From Dermatemys mawii (Eukaryota > Chordata > Testudines > Dermatemydidae): 64,000 bases of DNA. Shown piece by piece: positions 11,801-26,800 of the stretch. How positions within the stretch are numbered: position 1 is the first letter of the stretch; every line of letters starts with the position of its first letter. Below the pieces are notes generated by a model that saw only the letters and a program-made list of their open reading frames with translations, was not told the origin of the DNA and searched no databases. The stretch is from positions 13,548,456-13,612,455 of the forward strand of contig ML677373.1 of NCBI GenBank assembly GCA_007922305.1. Reading direction: 5' to 3'. The position numbers and the translations under genes are program-made.

Positions 11801-14800
11801 GGACAGTGGTACCGTAGTTGGGGGCCTTATGTGCTAGTGCAGATACGGATTATCCAGGTGCACACAAGCCAGCGGGTACAGGGGGGTCCCCCAGTATACA
11901 TCTTCCCTTATCCCTCATTTCGCATATCCGTCATTTATCAATAGGGGAACATGTTCCGATTCACCTTGGTTCCGATCCACTGCATCTCCTTTTGCATGAC
12001 TTTTCTTTGGGTGCGTCCCCTGGCATTCAGGAAGTGCTGGGAGGGAAAGGGAAGAGTGCGGTGGGGCGGTTCGGCGGAGGGGTGGAACTGGGCAGGAAGA
12101 GGTGGGGCAGGGCTGGAGGGAGGCAGGAAGAGGCAGGGAAGGCCATTATTTCTTATGGGAAAAAATTTCCCGGTATCTGTCCTGTTGGTATCTGCCGCCC
12201 TTTCCAAGAATGCAACCCTGATGTGCACTGAGAACTCCTATGTGCACTCAGTTGGGGCACACACTCCATTAAAGCAGTGTCGGAAAAGGCCAGCTCTCTA
12301 ACGCAGGAGATCACATCAGAGATCCCCATCCTCTCAGCTCTCCAGAAGGCTGCTCCGGGGGTCCCTTTCTCTTCACTGACTCTCCAGCTTTGGCTCCCAG
12401 CCGCCTTTATCCATTTGTTTGCTGGCTCTTTTATTGTCTGTGCGTTAAGCAAGTAACGGTCAACAGTGAACCATAAATACAGCAAGCCTGGAAGACAGCA
12501 GCAGGGCCACTCGGCCAATTCATTAGGAAGTGGGAGAAAGGAACGAAGATGATGTTACATCTCAGCAGCAGCCCCAGTGACAATTCTAAGGTCGTTGTGC
12601 CATAATTTAGTGTACTCATGCTAACGAGAAGGTATACATCATCCAGGCTGTTAGCAGCTCACGCCTGACGCAGTCTCACGTGCCAACGTGCACAAGGGCT
12701 GCTGGATGAAGAAGGATGTCCTACTTCTGTGTGGTGGTGAAGATATTATCACAGAGAGACCAGATGGGGCCAGAGCAGCTGGGCCTCTGAGAGTAACAGA
12801 GAGCGATGTGCTGCAGAGGCAGGTTGGAGGGATCCTCAATTGATGTCCAGCCAGAGACTTGGAGTCAGAATCATCTGATTTATTTATGAGAGAAAAACCA
12901 CTTGGGCTTCAATTTCACCCTGTGATCGGCTCCCACATACCTCTCCACTGCGGTGAGTGGTGGGACTGTTACCCCAGGGAGGTAGGGACAGCCGGCTGCA
13001 AGGGTTGTGATTGCTGAAGGCACCACATTTCCGATCACACATCCCTTCAGGTAACAAGAACCAAGGGTCACCCAATGAAATTAATAGGCAGCAGGTTTAA
13101 AACAAACAAAAGCAAATACTTCTTCACATAGCACACAGTCAACCTGTGGAGCACATTGCCAGGGGATGTTGTGAAGGCCAAAAGAAGAACTGAGTTCAAA
13201 AAAGAATTAGTTAAGTTCACACAGGATCGGTCCATCAATGGCTATTAGCCAAGATGGTCAGGGACACAACCCCGTACCGTAGGTGTCCTTAAACCTCCAA
13301 CAGATGCTGACAGATGATGGGAACTGAAGACAGGGATGGATCATTCAAACTCGCCCTGTTCCGCTCATTCCCTCCAAAGTGTCTGACACTGCCACTGTCA
13401 GAGAAAGACAACTGGGCTAGATGGACCATTGGACTGACCCAATATGGCCGTTCTTATGTATTTATCTCTTTACAAATTCCAGCTCATTTCCAGGGGCCCG
13501 CTCATGCTGATGTTGGCAGAGGCGACTCTGGAATGGGGTTAGGCCATGCAGCCTGGCAATGATAAAACGATTGAGGGGTTACACTGACGTAACGGAGATC
13601 AGGACCGGCCCTGGTTTATTCCTATGCACAACACCCAGGTGGCTTTGTAGTGATGGCTGCTGAGTAGAAAAATGTTTCCCACAACACGTGAACTAGGGCT
13701 CAGACTGAACAGAAAGCCAGTGGAAAGGCTCCGATTGAGATTTCAATGGGAGATGGGCCAGGCTGTTAATCAGCAACTTGGGAATGGGGCTCCAGACGTA
13801 CAGCGAAGGACCGTGGGGAGGTGTTAGAGCTGGGGAGTGGAAGTCACGACTCCTGGGTTCCACCCTTAGCTCTGCAACTGATGGGACATGCGACCTTGGG
13901 AAACCACACAACTCTGCGCTCGCTCACTCACCTTCAGCACGGTGATGGTCAGCAGCAGGGCCGAGAGACAGGCTTCCATCCGAGCCAGCAGTGCCACTTC
14001 ATAGAAGCTGGTGAAGGCCTGGCGGTGGCCCCAGTAATGCTCGAGCCGCACATCTGCCAGCCAGATGTGCGCCAAGTGCAAGGCGCCCACTGCAAGGGAG
14101 AGCAGCGCCAGGAACAGCTGCAGCCAAGAGCGGCTCTGGCCCAAACAGGAGGCCCCTTCCTGAGACAGGAGTGACAGCTCCGGCAGGAGAAAGGCCACAC
14201 TGAAGACGAGCAGGGAGATCTGAAAGAAGCCAGAGCAGGTGAGAAAAGAACCTGCCTTCCCTCTGCGTACTGGGTTAGGTCACATGGACCAAGGTGGATA
14301 CAGCAGGGACATAGTAGCTGTGATGCTACTTCTGAAGCCCAAACAAACAGAGCAGATAACTAGCATCATCTCAATGGATACAGAATAACTACTCCACACA
14401 GGAATTACTCTGTTGTGTGCCACATCACAAGGGACCAGAGAGCCAGGCTCCATCACCCTGTCACTAGGAAACAGAGCCTTGGATAGCTCCCCACTGGGAA
14501 CGCGCTCCTGGGATTCATTTAATCAGAGACTGTAACCACCACAGACCCACATGCAGTCAGGCAAGCATTTATTTGGACTGTAATTAGCTACCACTGCAGA
14601 GCTAAGGTTTCCCCACGGACACTTATGATCTCATACAGCAACCTCCTCCTGCTGAGACTGTGGCACAGTCTCTGGAGAAAGAGCGCCTACTGGGGTGGGT
14701 TAAACATTGGCTCCATTCTGCTGGGAGACAGCTCCAAGCCTTGGATGCATCTCACAATGCAGGGTACATACCACTAGGGCAAGTGGAAGGTCCAGCCCCA

Positions 14801-17800
14801 TGCCCAAACGCAGCATTTGGTAGGGGAGGATGAGGATGGAAGGAACAGCCGGTCTGACTGACGGGAGCTCGAGCAGGAACATTACAGCCACGTACAGGTT
14901 GACATCAACGTTGTACTGGGTAAACTCCAGAAACACGGCTCTGGTCCTGTCGTGCAGGGAGAGAGCCGAGAACAGCGGGCTGAGAAGAAATATTTTCCAG
15001 GGCTCTGGAATGCTGGGAAATTGGGCCCGATTCTTGGCCCTCCTAATGGGGACATTTCAATTGGATTGCTGGGAAACACGGTTTCGACTTTTCACTTTCA
15101 GGGATGAAGTTGGGACACCCCCAGCATGTCACTAACCATCAGATTCCCTAGGTTGTGCACAGACATACAACGCTACGTCACCTGCCATCTATAAATCACA
15201 CCAGAAACTCCCAATGCCGCCATTATCGGCACTTATTCAGCCTCTCTCATGCCATTCAGATAAGCGAGGTTGAACTGAACCATTTCTGTGGGTGATCTCA
15301 GCCATACTCTGCAGAGAACCTCAATGCCTACACCCAAATCAGGGTCTTGGCCATGCTGCCTTTGGGCCCCCTGGCAGCCAGACTCGGAGTAGGGATGCTG
15401 TGAAACCTACAGACCCCAGCCAGTGGTGTATATGTAGCATGTGAGCCAGCTGCAGAGTTATTGGATCCCCAGGAGACCCAGATGCAGTGGAAATAACAGT
15501 GCATTTTGCCCTCACAAACCCAGATTTTTCCATCTGGAGGCCCTCCGTCCCCAGGGGTTTGCTCCTTATTCTATGTCCCCCCAAACGCCCGATTGGTTTT
15601 GGTTAAGTTGACAACCAGTCTTGCTCTCTGGCCTGTGTCACTCAGTGGCTCAGCAGTTTTGGCCATTGCGCTGTGCAGTTCCATGGCCTGGGGGGGGATC
15701 TCTCTCTTTCTCTGAGTCCTCTGGAGTTGCTCTGCTCCACTTTAGAACAAGGCAACGGGGGAAGTGGAACAACACTGGCCACAGCACAATAGGAGAGAAC
15801 AACTGACATCACCTGGCATTCTCAGGAGGGTCATGTCTCACTCTGATGGACAGACCTACTGCAGGGGAGAAATAGCCATGCAATAACCTTCCCTTCCACA
15901 GGTAAGCCCTTAAAGCCAACAGCGCGTTCATTTCAATTTCCACTTCCCAGCCCAGTTGTCAAGAAAAAAGCCAAGGCCCCGAGTGACTTGCCTTGTGTTG
16001 ATCCAGTTGCTGGCTTGCAAGTCAGCCAGTGTCCTTCGGGCTTCGGCAGAGCTATTTCCAAGCTCCCTCCAGCAACCAGTGTTAGTGTAGTAAACTCTGA
16101 CGTGCCCCCAAATCCAAAACCTGCCCGAAGAAATGGGGATGGGGAGACCAGACAATGTAGCTGTGAAACACAGAGTGGGTGAGAGGCTGGATTGGGAGCC
16201 CTAACTTGGGCTGTGATCTGGTCAGATCCCATGTGAGAACAGAGATGGGCCGGCCCACATTTAGAAGGTATACCTCCAGGGGTGCTGCAGACCAGAGAGC
16301 TAGGGATTCAGGATGTGACCCTGTTATCAGAGTCTGTAATGACCTAGTGCTTCTGCATGGACCTAGGAGTGATATGTGAATTGAAATTCATGGTCATTTG
16401 TCATTAAAACTGCAAGGCCTGTTCAGTGAGAGAAGATCTACAATCATTGTGTCCTGGCTAACCTGGGAGGCACACATTCTGCCTCCCTGGATGTGCTCTG
16501 TGTTTCCAGCCGGCCATGGTCTTCTCCTTCACCTCCTCTGTTGTGCTATTGCGTAGTAGTTGCTGTGGGCTGTGACACAGTTGCTGTGTTCCAGTGTCTA
16601 TGTGTGATATAGATCCTAGGGTCTGCTTCTGCAAGGTGCTGAGCCCCTCCTGCACAGTACTGAGCATCCTCACCACTCACTGAAGTTAATGGAAGCTATA
16701 GATGCCCATCCGCTTGCAGGATCAGGTCCATAGTTTGTGAAATGCTTTGGGATCCTTCTGAATAGTGAGTCCTGCCTCAGAGGAGGGGACCAGACTAGGT
16801 GACCTACCAAGGTCCCTTCAAGTCCTACATTTCTAGGATTCCACGACTGACTGCTATCTAAACAGAAGGACTGTTACTGCCGATTGTCAGCCAGCATTCA
16901 GGGAAAATGGAGATGCCACAGCCTAGGCGGGAGAAAGGGGGCAAGAACTGGGGTAAATCACGTCCCCATGGAGTCACTGCGGGATTGTGACTCTCCTCTG
17001 GGAAAGTTCCTTGTGAAAGCGAAAGTGGAACCTTCCTGGTGGTTCAGTGCGAAGCAACCTGAGGCTACAAGACGGGACTCTTGAGCTGACCCATGGGATG
17101 GGGAATATTAAGGCACCCAGAAGCAGAGATCCACAGCCACGCTTTTGGTTGCATAACTGCTCCATTGCTGCTCTCAGCTGCCAATCAGTGCCCACTCCAC
17201 CATGTGCCAGTGTTCTTACCCGACAGAGTCCTGGGATGAATTCTGGAGGCTGGGATCAGAGCATGCATCTCTGTCCACTTGGCCACTCCCGGAAACCTCT
17301 GGTTTGGGTGCTGACAAGTGGCAGAAGGGACAAGTTCTGTTAGTGACATGATGTGTCAAGAGAGACCCAAGCCCAGGCTGGGGGTGCTCTGAGGGTGCAG
17401 AAAAGCCGAGCGGGGGGACGAGATTTGGAGTTGCACATTAACAAGTTTAGATGCCCGTTTAGAAACAACACTCTGTATTTTGATCTCCAGATTTAGGTTA
17501 TCCCAGTGTCTCCACTCTGCACCTGGTCTGTTCCCTCCACCTCCTTCATTGCCCTCCACCCCCACCTCTCAATCCCGATTCCTTGTCTGTTTAGGGTTCA
17601 GCTGGGTGTTCCCCCATCTTCGCCCTCCCTCACTGATCATCAGGGCTTGCTCCAAAGCATCAAAAGGAGGGCCCGAGTCTACATTCCTCACTCAGACCAA
17701 ACTCCCATGAAGGTCAGTGGGAGGCAGGAGCAGGAGCAGGGCTCTCCATCATGTTCCCCACCCTCCTTCTGCAGGAGCTGCGTGTGCTCCCTTTGCAGCC

Positions 17801-20800
17801 TGCTCAGCCTCCGTTGGCTCAAGAAACTCCAGCCCTGCCTGGAGATTCAATGCCTGGATGTGTCCTGTGCTATCCCAAAGCCACTGGGATGACCCTTAGT
17901 CCTCATCTCCCTGGTGACTGCCTCCTCTGTGCCCCATGTCTGGGGGCTTTCCTGCCTTTCCATTCCTCTGGGTGCCACCCTTCAGGTACCCTTTTTTAGC
18001 CTCGATTCCCTGATCACAGCACCTCCTCTTCCTTATCAGCTGCTGGGCTGACTCCCCCAATCCGGTCTTACACACAGTTAGGCTTCAATCCCCGGCATTG
18101 CAGAGAGAAACATCTGTACCCCCTAAACTTTCTCTAATGGTTAGAGCAGCGAGGCGGGAATCTGAACCCTTGGATTGTATTGGTAACATTGTGTGACCTC
18201 GAGCATGTCACAATCCTCCCGTACCTCAGTTTCCCTACCTGTCAAATAGGGGATGATGCTTCCTTTCAGGTCTATATTCCAGGCTAGCTAAAATGGAGCA
18301 GTAGACTCTCTCTGGCTGGTGCTAGTTTGGGCCCCCCAGTCCTCCTCACTCAACTACCCGTCTCCATGCCAGCAGTGGGGGTGATTTTACTAGCCCCTCA
18401 CCCAGATCCAGAGGTACATTCCCAGCAGAGCTCTCCTGCCGGAGACGAGGCACCCCGACCAGGGTCAGTCGGGGATTGCTGTAGAGGTAGCTCAGTAACA
18501 CTGAGTCCATCCACTCCCATGTGTCGGTGTAACTGCAAAACAAAGAGGCCGGGAGAACAGGTGCATTTCACCCCAGTGCAGTATAACTGGCAGGAGCCCT
18601 CTGTATCCTGCCATCCCACCCCTGCAGAACATGCCCTACAGTGTGGGATCCTGCTGTGAACTCTCAGCTTTCCTTATTTAAGTCAATATGTTTGTAGCCC
18701 TGATGGTTATGAAGATATCCGTGAAAATAGGAACTGAGCACAAACCCATTTAGCGTCATCTTCCCTGAGTCTGCAGAGAGCCTGAAACACTTGTTCTGAA
18801 AGGGGTGAACCGCCCCATTTGTTTCAGTGCGTTAACTCTGAAACTTAAAGGGGGCAATTTAAATAGCAACACTGTTAACCGCTTCACCACTGATTACGAC
18901 GATGTAGTGTCTGTACTGTGACAGCACCTAGCAGCCCTACCGTTGACCAGGGCCCATGGTGCTAGGGCCGGCGCTGTGCAACCTCAGAACAAAAACCATC
19001 TGGCTCAAGTGAGATTATCCCACAATCCCAAACTGCCTCCTCCCTCTCACCAGCCGACCCCTATCCAGCCCCAACTATCCCCTCCCAGCCATCAGAACCT
19101 CCAGCTGCCCTCTTGCTATGTCTCCAGTGCAATTCTTTGTATATTACAGAGTGCCTGGAGGCCCTGTTGTGCTAGGTGCTGTACAAATATACTGTAAACA
19201 ATAGGCCTTGCCCCAACGAGTTTACAAGTTCTGCACCAGCCATTCAACACCTGCGGCACAGGGAAAACAAGCAATGTTTGGGTGGTGTAAATGGAATTAC
19301 ATTGAATATCAGTATAAACATCCAGGGGATGCTGCATTGGAGGTCCTTGTTAGTTTCTTGGTAACTCATGTCAAAAAAGTTCCATATTTAAATTGCATCA
19401 ATGGCACCTCCAAGTTTCTAGCCTGGTGCCCTAAAACTCCACAGATTCCAGGTGATCTCACTCCTGGGACAAGACACTGTCTTAGAACACAACTGTGGTC
19501 TACCTAGCCCATGAGCCCATCTCCAGTGACCAGCACCACTTCAGAAGGCAGTAATGTCATAATGGGCACATGGGGAAATTTTCTTCCTGATACCTATTAG
19601 TCAGCTGTTGGTTGATGCCCTGAAGCATGAGTATGTGGGGTCTTCAGTATAATACAACTCTACATACCCAAGTTTCAGGGCATCAATCAACAGCCAACTA
19701 ACAGACTACAACAACAAATGGCTGCTCTGTCCCTTACCCCGCCTGGGGTCCTCACCTGCGCACAGAGGAGAAGTCAAGTCCTCTGTCATTTGGGGCGGTG
19801 ATGGCCTGTCTGACAGCAGCATGCAGGAGATGGATATTGTGGTGGTGGAAGCAGCTCTGGTAGTTGACAGTCAGAACCACCAGGAGGAAGAGCATGTGGG
19901 TGAGACAGCTCTGAGGAGAGGGAGAAAACAGAGGCATTCAGATAAAGCATGAACACTGCGCAGCCAGGACAGCTGGATCGTGGGCTGTGAAAGGGGACTG
20001 AGCAGAATGGGAACTGCCATACAAGGGTCAGTCAGTCTCTTCTCCTGTCTCCAAGAGGGGCCAGAGCCTGATGCTCCAGAGGAAGATGCTAGAAACCTCA
20101 TCATGGACAACATGGGAACAATGGGAAGCTTTTCGCTGCCTGGCCATCAGGCCCAGAGCCCTGCAGTATCACGAGCTTTGAATGAACAGCCAAGAGTTTG
20201 GATGGGACCCAGCTATCTTCAGGTGCAGCTAAACGGTGCAAATCCAAACTCACCCTGACATCTAGTGGCCACAGCGAAACCTCACAGCTGTGATTCTGCC
20301 TTTCAGTTCAATACCTCACACACCTTCCACTCCACCCCTGCCACCGTCCCTTTGGCTTCTGGTACAAACACAGCCACAGCTGCTGGATGCTGGACCTGGG
20401 CAAGGTACAAAAATCCATGCTGGCCTGGTGCTCTCCTGCACCCCAGCTCTGAGCATGGGGGGGTGCATGGTAACATTGGCACTGCGGTCGGAAGGAGGGG
20501 CTGGGTTCAGTTGTAACTGGAGAGCCAGTGCCCTTAGGCCGGGTTCACCGCCCAGCCGGGATGCCAGGGCTGCAGCTGGGGGTGGAAATGGAGAACGAGG
20601 ATAGCAGGAAAGGGGGGTCTAGGTTGAATTCCTTGGGACAGTTCCTCAGAGCCCAGCGCGGCACTACGTGAATGTCCCTGTATCCCTTCCCCGGCATCCC
20701 GAGGATTCTCTAGAAGCTGAGCAATGGGGGCTCCCCACAGGCTTCTTGGCAGCAGCCAAGCGAGGTGGGGTGAGTCCCAGGGGAACGCGTTACCCTCATC

Positions 20801-23800
20801 AGCGCTCGCAGGGCCCGCACTTTCCTCGCCTCCTCCTTGGCCTGGAGAAGCCCATATCCACAGGGCACTCGCACCTTCCCAATGCGCTCGGGCACCGGCT
20901 TTACCAGCGGCTCCTCCACCAGCCCCTCACCCTCGCTGTCCACTGGCTTGGTGAGGAGAGCAGCACGCAGGGCCTCCAGGACCACCTGCCACGACAGGAC
21001 AGCGGAGAGCGGGTGAGCCCCAGGGCCAGGGGCTTGTCCCCTTCTAGGGCCCCAGAGAGCAGGTCACCCCAACTCTCAGAACACTGGGGGCGGAAATGGG
21101 GGATGCCCAGAGTGAAGGGGAAAGGGAGTTGAATAAACCCTGAGTGTGGGAGGTAACAGGCTCCAATCTCCACTGAATGCCCATGGCCTGATTCCAGCAG
21201 GGTAGGCAGTAGCACCCATCCAGCCTTCTGGGCTAACCGGCACAACACTGACCCCGCTTTACAGACTGGGAAACTGAGGCACAGAGAGGGCCAGCGGCTT
21301 GCCTCAGGTAACACAAGTGAGTCAGTAGTCAGCAGGGATTCAAGCAAAGCCAATGGGCGAGTGTAAAATAGTCCCTCCTCTAAGTCCGTGTGCAGGACGA
21401 TCTGCACTGAGGTCTCTGGGGTTCCATCCCCACTGGCCACTCACTCACTTGTGTGACCTTGGGCAGGTCATTCGCCTGCTCCCTGCCTCAGTTTCCTCAT
21501 CTGACAATGGGGGCAGTGTCATCCCACCTTAAGGGTGCTATGAATTAACTGATGTCTGCAGAATGCTTTGCGGCTCTCAGCTGGAGGGTTATCTGCAATG
21601 CCAGAGGAGTAGGGGCCGTTACCTTCAGTGGCTCCAGCAGCACAAAGGAGGTGACGAAGGAGAAGACACAGGAGATGAGCCACATTAGGGCAGTGTGGTC
21701 ATTGAGGGAGGAGCCGTAGAGGACGGTGATGGTGAAGCAGCCTACTAGAAGCAGAAAGATGGAGACATAGGTCGTGGGCAGCACCCAGCCAGGGAAGAGC
21801 CACTCCAAGGGTCTGCGGGACACCCCTGCAGGAAAAGCAACCAGAGTTGTTCTGTTTAAACCCCCATCATCACTTAGACCCCACAGACTCAACATTGCCC
21901 TCCCCTGCCTGCAGCACTGGGACAGCCCCACCGCCTTCCCTTGCACAGGGGCAGGGTTTGTCATTTCTAGGGCTACAGAAACCAGGCCAGCTGCTTTCAG
22001 TTAGCTTCCCTTCCTCTATGCCGGGATCCACACTCCCCTCTCCTCCCTGGCTGCTGCCTCTCTGGAGATGCAGCTGTTTCAACCTGCGTTTGGGTTATTT
22101 CTCTCGCCAAGCAGGCATGTGGGCCACAGCTGAGAGATTTGGATTCCCTCCCCAGCTGGTGCCCTGGGGCAGTGTTCACGCCGTGGGCAGGGAGCCAGGT
22201 GCAATCCCTGCCTGGAGCAGTCAGAGAAGAAAGGGAGGAAGAGGCGTTCAAACCATGACCTGAGAGTCGTTAACAGATGTTAGATCCCTGCAGTGACCCA
22301 GCCTTACGGCCCCCCAACACATGCAAAGCCATTCCCAGTGGCAGGAAGTGTCCTCCTTTCCTTCCCTCCCATTGGTCCGGTTCCATTAAGGGTGGCTCCC
22401 CTTTCCCAGGTGCCTCACACACCGATCCTGGTGGAGAAGGACGACACCGGGGCCGACAGAAGCTCTGGATCAGGGGGTGCCGCGCTGCCAGGGCTCGTCA
22501 GGGCGGAGATGTAGGAGAAGGACTGGCGCAGGAAACCCCTGCCGCTCCTCCCCTGCTCTGGGATGCCATCGGACCAGGTGCTGCAGGGACTTTCCACACT
22601 GTGACGGGAGAGAGAGGGTGGTTCGTGATTGTCAACCACTGAGCCTGGGCCAGGGACAGGCCCCCCGAGCTCTGCCAGAGCCCTTGGAGATGGGCGGGAC
22701 ATTAAAGACTCCAAACTAAAAGAAAAAAAGAGAACAAGAATTTGGGGCTCTGAATTCTAATTGGCCACAAAAAGCACCGCCCCGCGGGGTCAGGGTCTCC
22801 GGGCGTCCAGTTCCGAGCAACTGTGGGAGACGCGGTCTCTGAGAAGGTCAGACGAGATGATCGCACTGGTCCCTGCTGGCCTGGGCTTTCCCACTTAGTT
22901 TTTGGGGGGTGCCCGGCCCGGGTACGTACCCATCGGAAACCAGATCTGCCTCAGCTCGGGGCGAGAACCTGCCGCTGTCAGACGTGACGCAGTCCGAGGA
23001 GCTGCTCCGCCCAGTCTCGGCTACGATGGAGTTGAGCAAATCTTCCTCTGTGGAGCGGAGAGGGAGAGGACTGCGCTCAGCGAGAGGAAAGACAGCAGCA
23101 CTGTGGGCTCGGTTCTAGCCTCCCTGAGCTCAACGGCAAAACTCCTCGCGGCGTCACGAGGAGCCAGGGCCCTTCTGTCTTTTGGAGCAGCAGATGCATT
23201 TATCACACGAAAGCCGGACCCCACCCGGTGAATCCTGGGCTGGAGAATAAGGCTGGAAGAGAGGGGCTGAGAGAAGGGAGTGAATGAGGGGGAGGAGAGT
23301 TGTTTGGGGTACCAGAGCGGGTGAGGCGGTGGCCAGGGCTGTCTCTCCTGCTATCCTCAGAGTCCCCTAAGGAGAAGGACAGGGGGTCATCGTCAGAGCT
23401 GGATGCAGACTCGATTCCCAGCGTCAGCAGGGCCTTCTTCCTCCTGAGGATCCGACTTGGGCTCACCGAGGTCAGAAGATCCGGGACGTCGAAGACGCTG
23501 TCGCAGGAGGGCCAGCGTTTCGCGACACTGCAGAACCAAAAGGGCAACACGCTCCTGAGCTCTGGTCCTAGTGCAAAGGAGGTTCCCTTTCCGGCCCGGA
23601 CATTCAGAGCGTGACAGTTCTGGGTTTGGACGGGAACCACCCTCCTGCCTGGCTGGTCGTCGGGAATGAATTTGCCATCTGCAGTCTAAACATTAGACCA
23701 GCCTAGAAACACAGACCCCATGACTCCTCCGCTGCATGGGGCTCGCGTCTGTCACCTGCTTCTCATGGGCCTGTGCAAATTCCTCAGGCCAGACATCAGC

Positions 23801-26800
23801 TGCAGAGGGTTTATAGACCCCCTCTACCCCTAGAGAGATCTCCAAGGACTTGCCAAAGCTCTGAGGGGTCTCCTCATCTTAGTCTCCCCACCACAACCCT
23901 CCTTGATGCTCTGCATTGCAGCCCCATCCTTCTGGCCCTGGCTGGCTAATTGCTGCTATCAGGCCAAGATACTTCCCATGCCAGGGGCTGCCTGCTCTGC
24001 TCGGGCACTATCTCAGCTCCCCCAGTGTGGAACAGAGACTCAAACCTACGTCTCCCACACATCCGTAAAGAGCCTGACTGCCGAGGGGCACCAGCCATTC
24101 CAGTGCCACCCTGGGCCTGCACTGCCAGAGTTACTGTATCTGCCGGATCCCAGCCCAACTGCAGATTTGTGAAAGCATAGATGCTGAGCTCTCCCTCCAT
24201 GTAAAGCTGTCTTGGGGAGTCTAGGCAGAGCTGGCTGGGGAGCTAAGTTACAGATGCCTGAATGTGGGTTTTTCAACAAATGCTTCGGTTCAGAATATAA
24301 TGGGTTCATTTTCTCCAGTAGCTGAGACCTGATGCTCTCTTACCAGCATGGGTGTGTTACGGGGGCTGTTCTCTCATCCCCATCTTGGACGAAAGGAGAG
24401 AGTCACCCCCATCAACCCCCTGTCTGCATCTGCCTCTCTGCAGCCATTTCCCCCGACCCCAAAGCACCGGTTCTGGGTAGAAACGAATTTCCTTCAATTA
24501 AGGGGACCCCGTCCCCTTGTCCAGCCCTCTTTGCTGCAGAAGTACCTGGCGTTGCCCACTTTGGTGAGATTCTCCTGAGTGGACATTGGCCTCCTACTCC
24601 CAGGCGACTCCTGAAAAGAAAGGTATCAGGAGAGGGGGTAGATGAACTATGAGGAGAGACAAAAGCCACATGGTCATCAGGACTCCCGGAGGGTGTTTCC
24701 TGGCACCCACCCTGCCTTAGAGCAAGATACAAACCCTTCCTTGCATCCAACCAAAGAGAAGCTCCCAATAACTGAGAAAGAGAAGGTGCCGCGGAGATTG
24801 CACTCCATTTTACTCTAGTCCGGCAACAAAAGGGTTAAGAAAAGCCCCCAGGGTGAAGTGGGAGGGGCTCTCCCCTCGGTGAGGGACCTGCCTCTAGCAG
24901 CTGGAGATCCTGGCTCTGCCCCCACTAGACCAGTGAGGGTTCGGATCTGTGTTCTCACGGCTCTGAGAGCAAAGGGGTCAGGGATGAGGCTCTGCGAGGG
25001 GAGTTAGGGAATCTCTGCTTTACTCAGCAGGTAGGCTGCCCCAGGATGAAAATGGTGCTGGCCTCCAGAGAGCGAGCAAACCCGCCCCCCTCTGCAAACC
25101 AGGGAGTCCTGTGTCTAGAAATTCAGCGCTCACCTGGGAAGGCAGCGAGACAGAGACAGACACGTAGCCCTTCACCTCCCAGGGCCTTTTCTCCCTACCT
25201 CCCACAAAGATGCCCATCGAACGACCTTTCACTTACACCGCTGATAGAGCTCCCGTCCATGATGGACTCCATCCCCCCTGGGATAGACAGGAAGGAGGAG
25301 CTGCCCAGGTTAGCATGCGACAGGCACACCTCCATCTCCACCGTCTGAGAGTCCTGCACTGGTGGGTCAGGGTCCTCCACAACGACCTGTTGGAAACAGA
25401 GGCCAAGGAGTGTTCCCTGCCCAGGGGCTGTGACCATCCTGAGGGCGCGTCTAGAACCAGGGTCCAACCCGGTCTCTTTGTGCTGGCGCACTGCCCCTCC
25501 CAGAAGATGTCAACATGTGTTAGAATCGGTCACCTGCATATATGCAGAGGCTAGTGTGTGTCCAGGTGTCAGCGAGCACATACAAAGCAGCATGTGCACA
25601 AATAGAGGCAGGGGACCGACAGCTGGACCCTAAGAGTTACTATTGCAATTTCAGTTTGGCATCGAGAGAATCCCCCTAAGCGACAGACAAGTGTCTAGTG
25701 GACTGTGAACTGAACTGGGACATGGGAGACCTGGTTCTATTTCTGATGCTGCCACTGACCTGCTGGCTGACTTTGGGCAAGTCCCTGCCCAGTGCCTCAG
25801 TTTCCCCACCTGTAAAATGTGGAGAATGATACTGGCCTCCTTTGTAAAGTGCTTTGAGAGCTAGTGATGAAAAGTATAAGAGCTAGGGACTGTCATTACT
25901 CCCTAACTGAGCCTCTGGAAGTCAGATCGTGTGGAAGAGCTCGGCAGCTGTGTGTGCTCAGGGCAGAATTTCTTCTGCATAATTTCCGGTGCTCCTATTA
26001 TTAGACTCAGATTGTAAGTTCTTTGAGGCAGGGGCTGTCTTTTTTTTCTGTGTTTGTACAGTGCCTAGCATAATCGAGTCCTGGTCCAAGACAGGGTCTT
26101 AGTACAAATAATTTTTATTAATAATAGTAGAGTGTTCAGATAGTAAGTGTGAAAAATTGGGATGGGGTGGGGGATAATTGGCACCTATACAAGAAAAAGC
26201 CCCAAATATTGGGAATTTCCCTATAAAATTTGACATCTCATCATCCTAGCAATAATAGTAATATTATAATTATAATCCTGTTCTGAAAACAGCCCTACGA
26301 GATCATATGTAAATCTGGTCAACATTTTTTAAATTCTTAATTTTGATGGGTTTTTTTTAAATCAAATTTTGAATTTCTATGAAAAACAGACAAATTTTTG
26401 CAAAAATCACAGATGATTTTTTGGCCAACACTAATTTTCCACTATCTGGGGCTGTACATTTTAGCCTCATCTTCCCACTGTGTCTGTAAAATAAGATGGC
26501 AACATTTCAGACAGCGTCCTTGAAAAGATTAAATGGATTTTGTGCCAGTGAATAGGGATCTGACTGACAACCCTGGATGCTGGTATGTATTGTAAATATT
26601 TATGCACAAAACAGGCACTGCAGAGGCAGTGACAATGCAAAGTCTTTCATTCTGATCATGCCAAACTTCCCTTCTCTTAGAGTGGAGACAGATGGACCCT
26701 GGTGGGATTGTGGCAGCAGGTTCAGTGGGTGATGTAGCTGGGGGGAGGAGGTTGACCAGGTGTGGAGGGTAACTAGTACCTTACTGCGAGTTTTCCTGAA

